Shown here one piece after another: positions 6,409-14,575 of a stretch of DNA of 53,575 bases. Each line of letters begins with the position of its first letter. Positions within the stretch are counted from its first letter, which is position 1. The stretch is from assembly GCA_003576945.1 (NCBI GenBank), contig QEVC01000005.1, forward strand, positions 1-53,575, in the 5' to 3' direction. Below the pieces are notes generated by a model that saw nothing but the letters and a program-made list of their open reading frames with translations, had not been told where the DNA came from and searched no databases. The position numbers and the translations under genes are program-made. The DNA comes from Candidatus Microgenomates bacterium (GTDB lineage Bacteria; Patescibacteriota; Microgenomatia; UBA1400; UBA12108).

Positions 6409-8775
6409 TTAAGAAACGAAAGCGAGTGAGAGGACTTCGTCGATAGTTTTTACCCCGTGGAAGGTTAAGTCGCGCTTAACTTCTTCGGGGATTTTTTCGA
6501 GATCTTTGGTATTTGCCTCGGGATGGATAACAACTTTCAGGCCAGCGGCATGGGCGGCAATTACTTTTTCCTTTAAACCACCGATTTCTAACACTCTACC
6601 ACGGAGCGTAATTTCACCAGTCATAGCAACGCTCTTTTTGACTTTGCGACCTGTGAGCGCTGAGACTAAAGCTGTCGCCATAGTAACACCAGCAGAGGGG
6701 CCATCCTTGGGGACGGCACCTTCGGGAACGTGGATATGAATATCTTGTGATTTGTAGAAGTCTGGTTTTAAGCCAAAATCATGATGGTGAGTGCGGACAT
6801 AGCTATAGGCAGCGCTCGCGCTTTCTTTCATGACCTCCCCCAATTGACCAGTGATCTGGATCTTGCCAGAGCCTGGCATAAGCGAGACTTCGATCGAGAG
6901 TGTCTCACCACCGACACTAGTCCAGGCGAGACCAGTGGCAGTCCCGACCGTATGTTTTTTCTCGGCAAGGTTTTCGGAGAATTTGGCGGGACCGAGGTAT
7001 TTTGCAAGATTGGTGGTGGTAATGGTTGGCAGTTTTTTGCCGCTAGCGAGATTTCTTGCAACCTTACGAGCGAGGCGAGCAAGTTCGCGTTCGAGCGCAC
7101 GCACACCTGCCTCACGAGTGTAGAGTTTGATGATATTTTTTAGGAGTGTGTCACCGAGTTTTAATTGATTCTTTTTGAGGCCATTTTTTTCGGCAACCTT
7201 AGTGACGAGGTAGTTTTTGGCGATGTGAAATTTTTCGAGAGAGGTATAGCTACTAAAGCGAATGATCTCCAGGCGGTCGCGGAGCGCGGATGGGATGGTA
7301 TCTAGAACATTGGCGGTTGCGATAAACATAACTTGCGAGAGGTCTAGCGGGATTTCGAGGTAGTGATCGCTAAACTCACTATTCTGTTCTGGGTCTAGGG
7401 CTTCGAGGAGTGCGGCGCTTGGGTCCCCCCGAAAATCATTACCAATCTTATCAATCTCATCGAGCATAAAAACAGGATTCATGGATTTGGCAGATTTTAT
7501 GCCTTCAACAATGCGCCCGGGCATGGCCCCAACATAAGTCTTACGATGTCCCCTGATCTCTGCTTCGTCCCGGATACCACCAAGACTAACTTTGACAAAA
7601 CTGCGTTTGAGAGAGCGAGCGATTGATTTGCCTAAACTAGTTTTACCAACACCAGGTGGGCCCACAAAACAGAGAATGGTGGGCAAGGAAACACCATCTT
7701 TTTTGCTAACAGATTTCTTCAACTTCATAACAGAGAGATATTCGAGGATGCGCTCCTTAACCTCTTCGAGGCCATAATGATCGAGGTTGAGGATTTTCTC
7801 GGCAGATTTGAGTGAGACGTGATCTTTGGTCGAGCTACCCCATGGCATTTCAAGCACGTTTTCGAGGTATGTTCTTAAGTAACTAGCTTCTGGATTATGA
7901 GAAGACATTCGCTCTAATCTATTAAATTCCTTTTGGATTTTATCTTTATGTTTCTTGGGAATTTTTAATTTTTGGATAGCCTCATTTAAATCATCAAGCT
8001 CTTGATCTTCGTGATCATTTTCACCTAGTTCTGCCTTAATAGTTTCGAGTCTCTCTCTTAGCACAGTTTCTTTCATGCTTTTACTAAACTTTTCCTGAGT
8101 TTTGCTCGCAATACTTTTTTCGATTTCGAGTACTTTAACCTCTTTGGTTAAGAGGTCGTTGATCGTGTAGAGTCTAACTTTGAGATCCAGTGTTTCGAGT
8201 AGTTTCTGGCGAGTGGCAGTATTAACGTTTAAAACGGCGGCAATCTGATCAGAGAGCTCGCTCGCTGAGACTCCACCCATAAGCCTCATAAAGTTCATAA
8301 ATTCAACACTTTTACCCATCCCAACGGCATCTTTAAAAAGTGCGCTAATCCGGCGGCCTAGCGCTTCGAGCTCTTCATCAAAAAGAATTGTTTCTGTTAG
8401 CTCTTCAACTTCGGCTAACTGGACAGATTGGCTAGTGTTTACACCCTTTAGTTTAACCCGTTTGAGTCCCTTAACGAGCACATTTAATTCATCATCGTTT
8501 TTGAGTGTGCGTTCAACACTCGCCAAAGTCCCAATGGTGTATAAGTCACTGGCCGTTGGGTTATCGATTGCACTACTTTTCTGGGTAAAGATCGCAATAT
8601 ATTTTGGATTTGCTCCGAGAGCCTGATTGATTGCTCTAATTGATTCTTTACGAGTAAAGGTTAAGACAATCTCATTGGTCGGGAAGATCACAACATCACG
8701 AACAGGGACAATCGGCACATTATGTCTATGGGGCATCTCGATTGGGAGGTCGTTACTATAGATCGTATCTGTCAT
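6409..8775 (-). CDS. lon: ATP-dependent Lon protease
   Basis: A full-length 788-aa LonA protease that degrades misfolded and short-lived regulatory proteins in the cytoplasm. It has an N-terminal substrate domain (about 15-205), a coiled-coil helical region, an AAA+ module with Walker A GPPGVGKT (372-379) and Walker B VFMLDEID (435-442), and the S16 protease domain. The catalytic dyad is Ser694 in KDGPSAG and Lys737 in GGLKEK, with spacing identical to well-studied Lon proteases. It is a single-gene unit downstream of the RsuA-family gene. A CIRCE-like element lies immediately upstream, which suggests HrcA heat-shock control. Confidence 0.98.
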   Translation of the reverse strand: MTDTIYSNDLPIEMPHRHNVPIVPVRDVVIFPTNEIVLTFTRKESIRAINQALGANPKYIAIFTQKSSAIDNPTASDLYTIGTLASVERTLKNDDELNVLVKGLKRVKLKGVNTSQSVQLAEVEELTETILFDEELEALGRRISALFKDAVGMGKSVEFMNFMRLMGGVSASELSDQIAAVLNVNTATRQKLLETLDLKVRLYTINDLLTKEVKVLEIEKSIASKTQEKFSKSMKETVLRERLETIKAELGENDHEDQELDDLNEAIQKLKIPKKHKDKIQKEFNRLERMSSHNPEASYLRTYLENVLEMPWGSSTKDHVSLKSAEKILNLDHYGLEEVKERILEYLSVMKLKKSVSKKDGVSLPTILCFVGPPGVGKTSLGKSIARSLKRSFVKVSLGGIRDEAEIRGHRKTYVGAMPGRIVEGIKSAKSMNPVFMLDEIDKIGNDFRGDPSAALLEALDPEQNSEFSDHYLEIPLDLSQVMFIATANVLDTIPSALRDRLEIIRFSSYTSLEKFHIAKNYLVTKVAEKNGLKKNQLKLGDTLLKNIIKLYTREAGVRALERELARLARKVARNLASGKKLPTITTTNLAKYLGPAKFSENLAEKKHTVGTATGLAWTSVGGETLSIEVSLMPGSGKIQITGQLGEVMKESASAAYSYVRTHHHDFGLKPDFYKSQDIHIHVPEGAVPKDGPSAGVTMATALVSALTGRKVKKSVAMTGEITLRGRVLEIGGLKEKVIAAHAAGLKVVIHPEANTKDLEKIPEEVKRDLTFHGVKTIDEVLSLAFVS

Positions 8776-8778
8776 AGT

Positions 8779-8805
8779 CTAGCAGTGTAGCTTATAGAGT
8801 GCTAA
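8779..8805 (-). promoter_or_regulatory. CIRCE-like HrcA operator upstream of lon
   Basis: On the plus strand the order is CTAGCAGTG, nine bases, GAGTGCTAA. The known CIRCE consensus is TTAGCACTC-N9-GAGTGCTAA. The lon-distal half is a perfect match, the proximal half matches 6 of 9, and the nine-base spacer is exact (15 of 18 in total). A possible -10 (TATAAG, minus strand) lies at the spacer edge, so a bound repressor would block polymerase. It ends four bases from the lon ATG and overlaps the stop codon of the upstream RsuA-family gene. Confidence 0.65.
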
Positions 8806-9488
8806 GAGTCAAGGCTAATCATCTTACTCTGGCCAGACTTAAGGTCACCAAGCTCCCAAATACCCAAGCGTGTGCGGATTAAACGGAGGACGGGGTAGCC
8901 GACTGCCTCGCACATTTTGCGTATCTGGCGGTTGCGGCCTTCGTGGATCGTAAGATCAATCCAGGTATTGTGGGGTTGATGCTCGGCGATTGTTACTTTG
9001 GCGGGAGCGGTTTTTTTGCCTTCGATGGTGACACCATTTTCAAGGTAGGTTATTACTTTGTCAGTTATTACCCCTTTTACGAGTACACGATAAGTCTTAT
9101 TAACTTCATATTTTGGGTGAGTGAGCTTTTGAGCTAGGTCTCCGTCATCGGTTAGGAGCATAAGTCCCTCAGAATCATAATCAAGACGACCTACTGGATA
9201 TAAGCGTTTTTTAGATTTAACTAGACTAGTGACGGTGCGACGCCCTTCGGGATCACTAGTGGTTGAGACCACGGCCCTCGGCTTATTAACTAGATAATAA
9301 ACATGACTTGTGGGTGGAGTTAATTTTTTTCCATGAACAACGATCTGGTCTTTGTCAGAATCTACTATTTGACCAATTAGCGCACGTTTGCCATTTACAG
9401 TCACCACGCCCTCGCTAATTAAGACCTCACTCTTGCGCCTAGAGGCGATACCTGAGTCTGCCATTAGTTTGTGCAGTCGCATTTTCAT
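8802..9488 (-). CDS. RsuA/RluB-family rRNA pseudouridine synthase
   Basis: A 228-aa enzyme that converts a specific uridine of rRNA to pseudouridine. It has an N-terminal S4 RNA-binding domain (RLHKLMADSGIASRRKSE ... VNG, residues 3-45) and a catalytic domain with the RluB/RsuA signature GRLDYDSEGLMLLTDDG, in which the Asp is the nucleophile, and GRNRQIRKMCEAVG near the C-terminus. The frame extends to 9527, but the ATG at 9488 follows a TATAAT box by six bases, so leaderless initiation at MKMRLHKL is most likely. Whether it modifies 16S or 23S rRNA is not determined. Confidence 0.93.
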   Translation of the reverse strand: MKMRLHKLMADSGIASRRKSEVLISEGVVTVNGKRALIGQIVDSDKDQIVVHGKKLTPPTSHVYYLVNKPRAVVSTTSDPEGRRTVTSLVKSKKRLYPVGRLDYDSEGLMLLTDDGDLAQKLTHPKYEVNKTYRVLVKGVITDKVITYLENGVTIEGKKTAPAKVTIAEHQPHNTWIDLTIHEGRNRQIRKMCEAVGYPVLRLIRTRLGIWELGDLKSGQSKMISLDS

Positions 9489-9494
9489 AAGTAT

Positions 9495-9540
9495 ATTATA
9501 CACTATGAGATAGTTTGATATACACAACTACTGATACAAT
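9495..9540. promoter_or_regulatory. Divergent promoters between the RsuA-family gene and the YibE/F gene
   Basis: Minus strand: TATAAT at 9500-9495, six bases before the ATG at 9488. Plus strand: TGATACAAT, an extended -10 (TGn plus TACAAT at 9535-9540), 13 bases before the ATG at 9554. I see no good -35 box for either. Confidence 0.5.
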
Positions 9541-9553
9541 AAAACATGAAAGT

Positions 9554-10573
9554 ATGAAGTACTTAACGACAATAGTCGCAATCCTCCTAATCCCAGTGAT
9601 TTTTTTGAGTACCAAACTAATCCCTGTACCAGATAGCGTAGGGAGAGTAGAGAGTGTGTCTGAGCTTAAGGATGATGTCTTGCCACACCACACAGTAGTC
9701 TTATCAACAAATAATGGTAGCGTTAGTGCGCTTGCCTATGCAGGATCAAGCAAAATAAATGTTGGTGAGATGGTGAGCTACCGAGACGAAGGCGGAGCTA
9801 TGATCGTTGGAGAAAAATATCGCCTACCAAGCCTAGTTTCTTTGACAGTATTGTTTGTGGTGGTGGTGCTTCTAGTCTCAGGGACACATGGAGCACGATC
9901 TCTCCTCGGATTAGTATTCTCGTTTGTTGTGATTTTTAAGTTTGTCCTACCTCAAATCCTAACAGGGAGTAACCCCATTGCTGTTGCACTACTAGCAAGC
10001 ATTGTGATCCTGATGGTTTCATACTTTCTCTCACACGGAGTTAACTCAAAATCAATTATCGCTATCGTGGGAACACTGGGTTCATTGATAGTGACAGGGG
10101 TACTGGCAGTAGGATACGGAAACTTGGTGGGACTAACAGGACTTGGGAGCGAAGAGACAGGATTTTTGTTGGATACTTTGCCTCGTGAAAGTTTTTACAA
10201 ATTAATGCTTGCGGGAATGATTATTGGATCACTTGGCGTACTCGATGATATTACGATTTCTCAAGCATCAATTGTGGAAGAATTGAAAAGAGCAAACCAT
10301 AGACTAAGAATGAGTGAGCTATTTATCTCAGCCATGCGGGTTGGACATGATCATATTGCCTCCCTCGTAAATACGCTCATTTTGGTATATGCCGGCAGCG
10401 CGCTTCCGCTACTTCTACTATTTTTAGTTAGTCAAATTGGGTATGTTGACCTACTTAACTACGAAGCATTAGCCGAGGAAATCGTGAGAACTCTTGTTGC
10501 CTCAATCGGACTGGTCTCGGCAGTACCGCTAACGACATTAATCGCTAGTTACTGGTACGACGGTTCGAGATAG
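9554..10573 (+). CDS. YibE/F family multi-pass membrane protein
   Basis: A 339-aa membrane protein with an N-terminal signal anchor (KYLTTIVAILLIPVIFL), a short extracellular domain (about 25-90) and about seven further helices. The hallmark GSLGVLDDITISQAS (about residues 235-250) and the following ELKRANHRLRMSELFISAMRVGHDHIAS region are typical of the YibE/F family. The molecular function is not established, though it is often guessed to be transport. The annotated start at 9554 fits the extended -10 at 9535 and puts the hydrophobic signal at the N-terminus, while an upstream frame start at 9515 lies before the promoter. It is convergent with the ZIP gene, with a 2-nt gap. Confidence 0.88.
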   Translation: MKYLTTIVAILLIPVIFLSTKLIPVPDSVGRVESVSELKDDVLPHHTVVLSTNNGSVSALAYAGSSKINVGEMVSYRDEGGAMIVGEKYRLPSLVSLTVLFVVVVLLVSGTHGARSLLGLVFSFVVIFKFVLPQILTGSNPIAVALLASIVILMVSYFLSHGVNSKSIIAIVGTLGSLIVTGVLAVGYGNLVGLTGLGSEETGFLLDTLPRESFYKLMLAGMIIGSLGVLDDITISQASIVEELKRANHRLRMSELFISAMRVGHDHIASLVNTLILVYAGSALPLLLLFLVSQIGYVDLLNYEALAEEIVRTLVASIGLVSAVPLTTLIASYWYDGSR

Positions 10574-10575
10574 CT

Positions 10576-11319
10576 TTATTCGTGATGGGAAATTAGCATC
10601 ATTAAAATTATCCCGATCAGAAACATTAGGATAGTCGCCAGCGTTTTCTTGCTGGTTTTGCCCTCTTTTAGTTCGGGGATAAGGTCGGCGCCAGCGATAT
10701 AAATAAAGCCTCCTGCAGCGACTGGGACTAGGTAGCTAGCAAAAACCTCAGTACTGTGAGTGAGAAAATATCCTACTACGCCACCGAGAACTGCTGCCTG
10801 AGAGACTGCGATATTGGCGAGTATGGCCTTAGTCCGAGTAAAGCCAGAATGCAAGAGTACACCAAAGTCACCAATCTCCTGTGGTATCTCGTGGAGAGCG
10901 ATCGCAAGAACAGCAACGATACCGAGTGAGTCGCCAGCGGCAAAAGAGGCAGCGATGAGGAGTCCATCAATAAAGTTATGAATACCATCACCAAGTAAGT
11001 TCATGTAGCCAATGGTGTGACGAGTCAGATGCTTTTCGTCGTGGCAGTGGCGCCAGTGGAGGAAACGCTCTAGCAAGAAGAAGCCAATAAATGAGGCAAG
11101 GGCGAGTTGAAAAACGAGATGAGGATCTAAGACTTCGACGCTCTCCGGGAGCAAGTGAAGAAATGATGCACCAAGCATAGTACCTGCAGAGAGGGAGACA
11201 AGTGGGAGCAAAAATCTGTTAAGAACTGCGGGTTTGATAGAGATAGCAAGAACACCAATGAGTGAGCCTGAGCTAATGATTAAGGTCGCGACTAGGATAG
11301 AGAATAGTTCATTCGACAT
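10576..11319 (-). CDS. ZIP family divalent metal (zinc/iron) transporter
   Basis: A 247-aa importer with eight predicted helices. Metal-binding signatures are in place: HLLPESVEV in helix 2, DGIHNFIDGLLIAASF in helix 4, and ALHEIPQEIGDFGVLLHSG in helix 5. The loop before helix 4 is His-rich (HWRHCHDEKHLTRH). It is the last gene of a cobW-fur-zip operon, starting three bases after the Fur-family stop. With a CobW GTPase and a Fur-family repressor as partners, zinc is the likeliest substrate. Confidence 0.93.
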   Translation of the reverse strand: MSNELFSILVATLIISSGSLIGVLAISIKPAVLNRFLLPLVSLSAGTMLGASFLHLLPESVEVLDPHLVFQLALASFIGFFLLERFLHWRHCHDEKHLTRHTIGYMNLLGDGIHNFIDGLLIAASFAAGDSLGIVAVLAIALHEIPQEIGDFGVLLHSGFTRTKAILANIAVSQAAVLGGVVGYFLTHSTEVFASYLVPVAAGGFIYIAGADLIPELKEGKTSKKTLATILMFLIGIILMMLISHHE

Positions 11320-11322
11320 AGA

Positions 11323-11736
11323 TTAACCTTTCTTTTGACAACTGTGACATAACCCAAATAATTCGAGGGCATGACGAGTAATGCTAAAACCACTACCTAC
11401 TTTTACATTCTCCATGATAGCTTCGAGTCTTTTATCCTGAACTTCAATGACTTTGCCGCAACTCTCGCAGACCGCATGATGGTGGTGATCACTCACATAT
11501 TCGTAGCGGAATTTGCCTTCTTGAAAATCGATTCTTGTTAAAATGTTGGCAGAAGCTAATTTTTCTAGGGTGCGATAGATAGTTGCTAGATGTGCTGTAG
11601 AACCAACCTTGGCTGCTACATCAGCGACAGATAAGGGGCGTGTGGCACTAATGCATGTTGACAGTACGTTGATACGTGCGGGAGTAGCTTCTAACCCCGA
11701 ATTGACTAAGATTTTTTTAGCGCGAATAATTTGCAT
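11323..11736 (-). CDS. Fur-family metal-responsive repressor (Zur-like by context)
   Basis: A 137-aa Fur-superfamily regulator. It has a winged helix (about 1-80, with TPARINVLSTCISATRPLS and TIYRTLEKLASANILTRID), the His-rich metal site DHHHHAVC, and structural-zinc cysteine pairs CESC (about 95-98) and CHSC near the C-terminus. Fur, Zur and PerR cannot be told apart from sequence alone. The operon with CobW and ZIP genes points to zinc. The 17-bp palindrome upstream of the operon is its most likely operator, which implies autoregulation. Confidence 0.93.
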   Translation of the reverse strand: MQIIRAKKILVNSGLEATPARINVLSTCISATRPLSVADVAAKVGSTAHLATIYRTLEKLASANILTRIDFQEGKFRYEYVSDHHHHAVCESCGKVIEVQDKRLEAIMENVKVGSGFSITRHALELFGLCHSCQKKG

Positions 11737-11745
11737 TAATATAAT

Positions 11746-12642
11746 CTAATGCGAAAGCTTCGCAGATGCAAATAAACTCTCAATCTCAGTCTTATCTAGT
11801 GCCGTACCGATTACAAGGATTGCCACTTGATAGCCTTCTATTGGCGCAGTAACTGATCTAACATCTACGCGATTACCCACTTTTTGGAGAAGATAGTTGT
11901 CGCTATATCCTTTAACACGGAGGATATTTTTTGGTAGTTGTGATATGGAGCGACTAAGTAGAGCGATGTCATGCTTCTCGTTACTTAGGTAATAATACTG
12001 ATCAAAAGTCGCGTGAGAGTGGTGATGATGTTCTGCCTGGAAAAGGTGTGGAGTAAAAGGTGGATCAAAGATAATGCTGGTATCAAAACTATCATCCCAG
12101 ACAAAAGTCTTGGTGCCGAGCCCAATACTGCTTACTCGCTCAACCAGTGAGATTATGTCAGTCGGAGAATGAGAGCTAGTTTTGGAGATCACGGCATAGT
12201 CGGCCTCGGCGATCTGGGAGAGGACGAGTGGGTGGGATTGGGAAGTATTCTCAAAGTTGTCGGCGTCGACGACCGCGACGACTGTGTCTAGGTGGATGAG
12301 GGTCGATATACCAGAACTAGTGAGGGTGGCACGAACGGGATCTGGATCGGAGAGGCCAGAGGCTTCGATGATTAAATACTCGCTAGCTGGCGCCTGCTCG
12401 AGGGTATAGCGGATAATGCGAGGGAGGTCGACGTTCGCCACACAACAGAGGCAGCCACCTGATAGCTCGCTAACCATACCAACCCCTTTGACTTCGATAA
12501 ATTTGGACTCTAGCATGACACTCCCAAACTCATTAAGGATTAGGGAGATTTTTTTATCTGGATGACTAGATAAGATTTTGTTAATTAGGGTAGTTTTGCC
12601 AGAACCCAAAAAACCAGTAATTAGTATAACCGGAACTTTCAT
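11746..12642 (-). CDS. CobW/COG0523-type metallochaperone GTPase
   Basis: A 298-aa P-loop GTPase of the COG0523 group, which hands zinc or other metals to client proteins. It has Walker A GFLGSGKTT (10-18), the family's metal motif CLCC (Cys64, 66, 67), and a His-rich loop HHHHSH (about residues 205-210) before the C-terminal CobW domain. It is first in the cobW-fur-zip operon. The ATG follows TGC-TATAAC by seven bases, so the mRNA is probably leaderless. Placing a COG0523 protein under a Zur-type regulator is a well-known zinc-starvation arrangement. Confidence 0.92.
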   Translation of the reverse strand: MKVPVILITGFLGSGKTTLINKILSSHPDKKISLILNEFGSVMLESKFIEVKGVGMVSELSGGCLCCVANVDLPRIIRYTLEQAPASEYLIIEASGLSDPDPVRATLTSSGISTLIHLDTVVAVVDADNFENTSQSHPLVLSQIAEADYAVISKTSSHSPTDIISLVERVSSIGLGTKTFVWDDSFDTSIIFDPPFTPHLFQAEHHHHSHATFDQYYYLSNEKHDIALLSRSISQLPKNILRVKGYSDNYLLQKVGNRVDVRSVTAPIEGYQVAILVIGTALDKTEIESLFASAKLSH

Positions 12643-12649
12643 ATAGTTA

Positions 12650-12716
12650 GTTATAGCATATAATGAATATGTATGCGAATTGTTCGCATTATATAATAGA
12701 ATGAGACTTATATAAT
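12650..12716. promoter_or_regulatory. Divergent promoter region with a 17-bp palindrome (candidate Zur/Fur box)
   Basis: At 12673-12689 stands the perfect inverted repeat ATGCGAA-TTG-TTCGCAT. The leftward -10 is TATAAC (12655-12650, with TGC extension) and the rightward -10 is TATAAT (12711-12716), each seven or six bases from its start codon. The palindrome lies in the upstream part of both promoters, near the -35 positions, where a dimeric Fur-family repressor could silence both directions. The sequence resembles, but does not match, published Zur boxes. Confidence 0.65.
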
Positions 12717-12722
12717 TTTATT

Positions 12723-13238
12723 ATGAAGAAATACCTACGATTGATAACAACTTTTACATTGATGGTCATAGCGGCTGGCGCATACTACTGGCAAACCTCG
12801 ATTTTGCACGAAAGTGAACATGTCCACTATCATGCGGGATTTAAGGTTTACATTGATAATGTACTCCAAGATTACTCTGGCTACCAATACATGAACTACA
12901 CACCATGCTCACAACACAACAAGAAGAAATCACCAGAGGAAGAACAAATAGAAAAGGCCCACCTACACGAAAATGTGGGAGACGTAGTCCATACCCACCG
13001 GAGTGGGGCGGTGTGGGGTGATTTGTTTACTAATATTAAAGCCAATTTCCCAAGTGACAAAAAAATTGTAGGTTATATAGATGGAAGAAGGGTTGAAGAG
13101 ATAATGTCGACACCTATCGAAGCATATACCACAGCCATTATTTTGATTGGAGAGTCGGATGCAACTAGGAGTGCGGAGATAGTCCCAAAAATACATATAG
13201 AAGAAGTTGAGAAAAGAAGTGAGTTGTGTGGCTCTTAA
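12723..13238 (+). CDS. His-rich membrane-anchored protein, probable extracellular metal binder
   Basis: A 171-aa protein with an N-terminal signal anchor (LRLITTFTLMVIAAGAYYW) followed by an outside domain holding two His clusters: HESEHVHYHAG (about 29-39) and HLHENVGDVVHTH (about 81-93, followed by GAVWGDLF). Two Cys near residues 62 and 169 may pair. I know no experimentally characterised homologue. Its position opposite the cobW-fur-zip operon across a shared palindromic site suggests induction under the same metal stress and a role in scavenging zinc at the surface. TATAAT lies six bases before the ATG. The stop overlaps the end of the convergent HMA gene by four bases. Confidence 0.75.
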   Translation: MKKYLRLITTFTLMVIAAGAYYWQTSILHESEHVHYHAGFKVYIDNVLQDYSGYQYMNYTPCSQHNKKKSPEEEQIEKAHLHENVGDVVHTHRSGAVWGDLFTNIKANFPSDKKIVGYIDGRRVEEIMSTPIEAYTTAIILIGESDATRSAEIVPKIHIEEVEKRSELCGS

Positions 13239-13471
13239 ATTATTTTGTATCCGAGTTTCTCGATAATCTGCATAAACTTAGTTGGATTGGTTAACTTGGG
13301 ATCGTAGACGATAACTGATTCTTGCTTAGCATAACTTGTATTGCTACTGAGTACTCCTTTTAGCTCTTCTAACTCACCATCGATAGTTAAGCTACAGCTA
13401 CTACAGTGTAGTCCGGAGAGTTTGAGGGTAATTGTCTCGCCGACAGACTTCTTTTTGAAAAAGTTAAACAT
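13235..13471 (-). CDS. HMA-domain copper chaperone-like protein
   Basis: A 78-aa heavy-metal-associated domain with a short N-terminal basic lead (MFNFFKKKSVGE). The metal motif is LHCSSC (about residues 21-26) within a ferredoxin-like fold ending EKLGYKII. Such proteins carry Cu(I) to a P-type ATPase. It is the last gene of the copper operon (ArsR-TRASH, copA, TauE-cupredoxin). The GAAGGA that serves as its ribosome site is the end of an intergenic repeat at 13480-13502, so the repeat may have been co-opted for translation. Confidence 0.88.
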   Translation of the reverse strand: MFNFFKKKSVGETITLKLSGLHCSSCSLTIDGELEELKGVLSSNTSYAKQESVIVYDPKLTNPTKFMQIIEKLGYKII

Positions 13472-13479
13472 AATAATAA

Positions 13480-13502
13480 TCCTTCGACAAGCTCAGGATG
13501 AT
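13480..13502. repeat. REP-like intergenic repeat (CCTTCGACAAGCTCAGGATGA type)
   Basis: The 21-base core CCTTCGACAAGCTCAGGATG, followed by A, matches a short imperfect palindrome that recurs in intergenic DNA of many bacteria, as far as I recall. It sits between the TauE-cupredoxin stop and the HMA start. Only one clear copy is visible in this window. Confidence 0.55.
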
Positions 13503-13509
13503 TTAATTC

Positions 13510-14565
13510 CTAAATCACCTCCATGACGCCACTATACATGCCCATGCTGCAAGAATAGGTGTACTTACCTTTTTTCTCGGGAATAAATTTGTGGACTTTG
13601 GTATCGACTGGTTTTAAGACTTCGTAGATATCAAAAGCCTTAAAGGCAAAGGCAGTTGCACAACTATAGACCTGCCCGTCAGTTTCGAGAGTTAGCTCGA
13701 CAGGGGCACCAGCTTTAACCCGGAAATACCTGGGGGTATAGCCACCATTCTCAACGCTAATGGTGACTTTTTGAATTCCCTTGTCTATTTTGACATTAGG
13801 ATCCTCACCGAGGTTAATCGGTGATTTGTCGTAGGGTGGGAGTAATCTTACTAGTTGTGGGCCTAGTCTCTGAACTGAGTATGGACTGTCCGTAACCTGC
13901 AAAATCCCATTAACACTACTAGCAGCCATAAAGATCAGTAGATAGGAGGCAAATTTTAAGAAGTCAGTACGCCAAACTTCGGAAAGCCTGGAAGTACCGA
14001 TTCCTATTAGGAAAAACAGAGGAAAAGTACCAAGGACGAATGCACCCATGGTCAGAGCACCCTGGATAGCGGAACTACTTGATAAGGCAACCACCGCCAT
14101 AGCCTGCGTTACACCACAGGGAATGAAGACAGTAAGAAAACCGAGAATGCTTGGAGCAAAGAGGCTAGCACTTTTTTCGTTATTTTTAAGCAAACGATAG
14201 GCCCATTTAGGAGGTTGAAAAGAGAGATAGCGAAAGATCGGATGAACATTTAGTAAATTGAGGGCAGTTGCCAACATAAATAGTGCTGCAATTCCTTGAA
14301 AAATTAATTTAGAGGTTAAGGAGAGCTCGACCACGCTACCGATGGCGCCGAGCAAGGCACCAAGAATAAGATGACTAAATAGTTTGGCACCAAGAAATGC
14401 GGTGACAGGGGCTAGATCATCATTACCTAGTCCATCATCTTTGGATCCACTACCTGTTGCGAGTTTTTGATTGGCGATCACACTCGCGAGCAATCCACCC
14501 TGCATGGCGGCGCAAGTGACACCTCCACTGGTTAAACCTGTCAAAAAAATTAACCACAAATTCAT
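13510..14565 (-). CDS. TauE/SafE-type membrane protein fused to a cupredoxin-like domain
   Basis: A 351-aa protein. Residues 1-220 hold six or so membrane helices in the style of TauE/SafE (UreH, DsbD-like) proteins, starting TGLTSGGVTCAAMQGGLLAS and containing IPCGVTQAMAVVAL. From about residue 260 comes a cupredoxin-like domain (VTISVENGGYTPRYFRVKAG ... YSCATAF ... YTYSCSMGMYSGVMEV) with Cys and Met in positions suited to copper. The gene follows copA after 10 nt with an AGGAG ribosome site. Context points to copper export or periplasm-side copper handling. The transported species is unknown. Confidence 0.82.
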   Translation of the reverse strand: MNLWLIFLTGLTSGGVTCAAMQGGLLASVIANQKLATGSGSKDDGLGNDDLAPVTAFLGAKLFSHLILGALLGAIGSVVELSLTSKLIFQGIAALFMLATALNLLNVHPIFRYLSFQPPKWAYRLLKNNEKSASLFAPSILGFLTVFIPCGVTQAMAVVALSSSSAIQGALTMGAFVLGTFPLFFLIGIGTSRLSEVWRTDFLKFASYLLIFMAASSVNGILQVTDSPYSVQRLGPQLVRLLPPYDKSPINLGEDPNVKIDKGIQKVTISVENGGYTPRYFRVKAGAPVELTLETDGQVYSCATAFAFKAFDIYEVLKPVDTKVHKFIPEKKGKYTYSCSMGMYSGVMEVI

Positions 14566-14575
14566 AACTCTCCTA

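Noticed and set aside
6506-7143. Long plus-strand ORFs opposite lon
   Set aside because: They are antisense shadows of the conserved Lon coding frame, with no ribosome sites or protein-like motifs.
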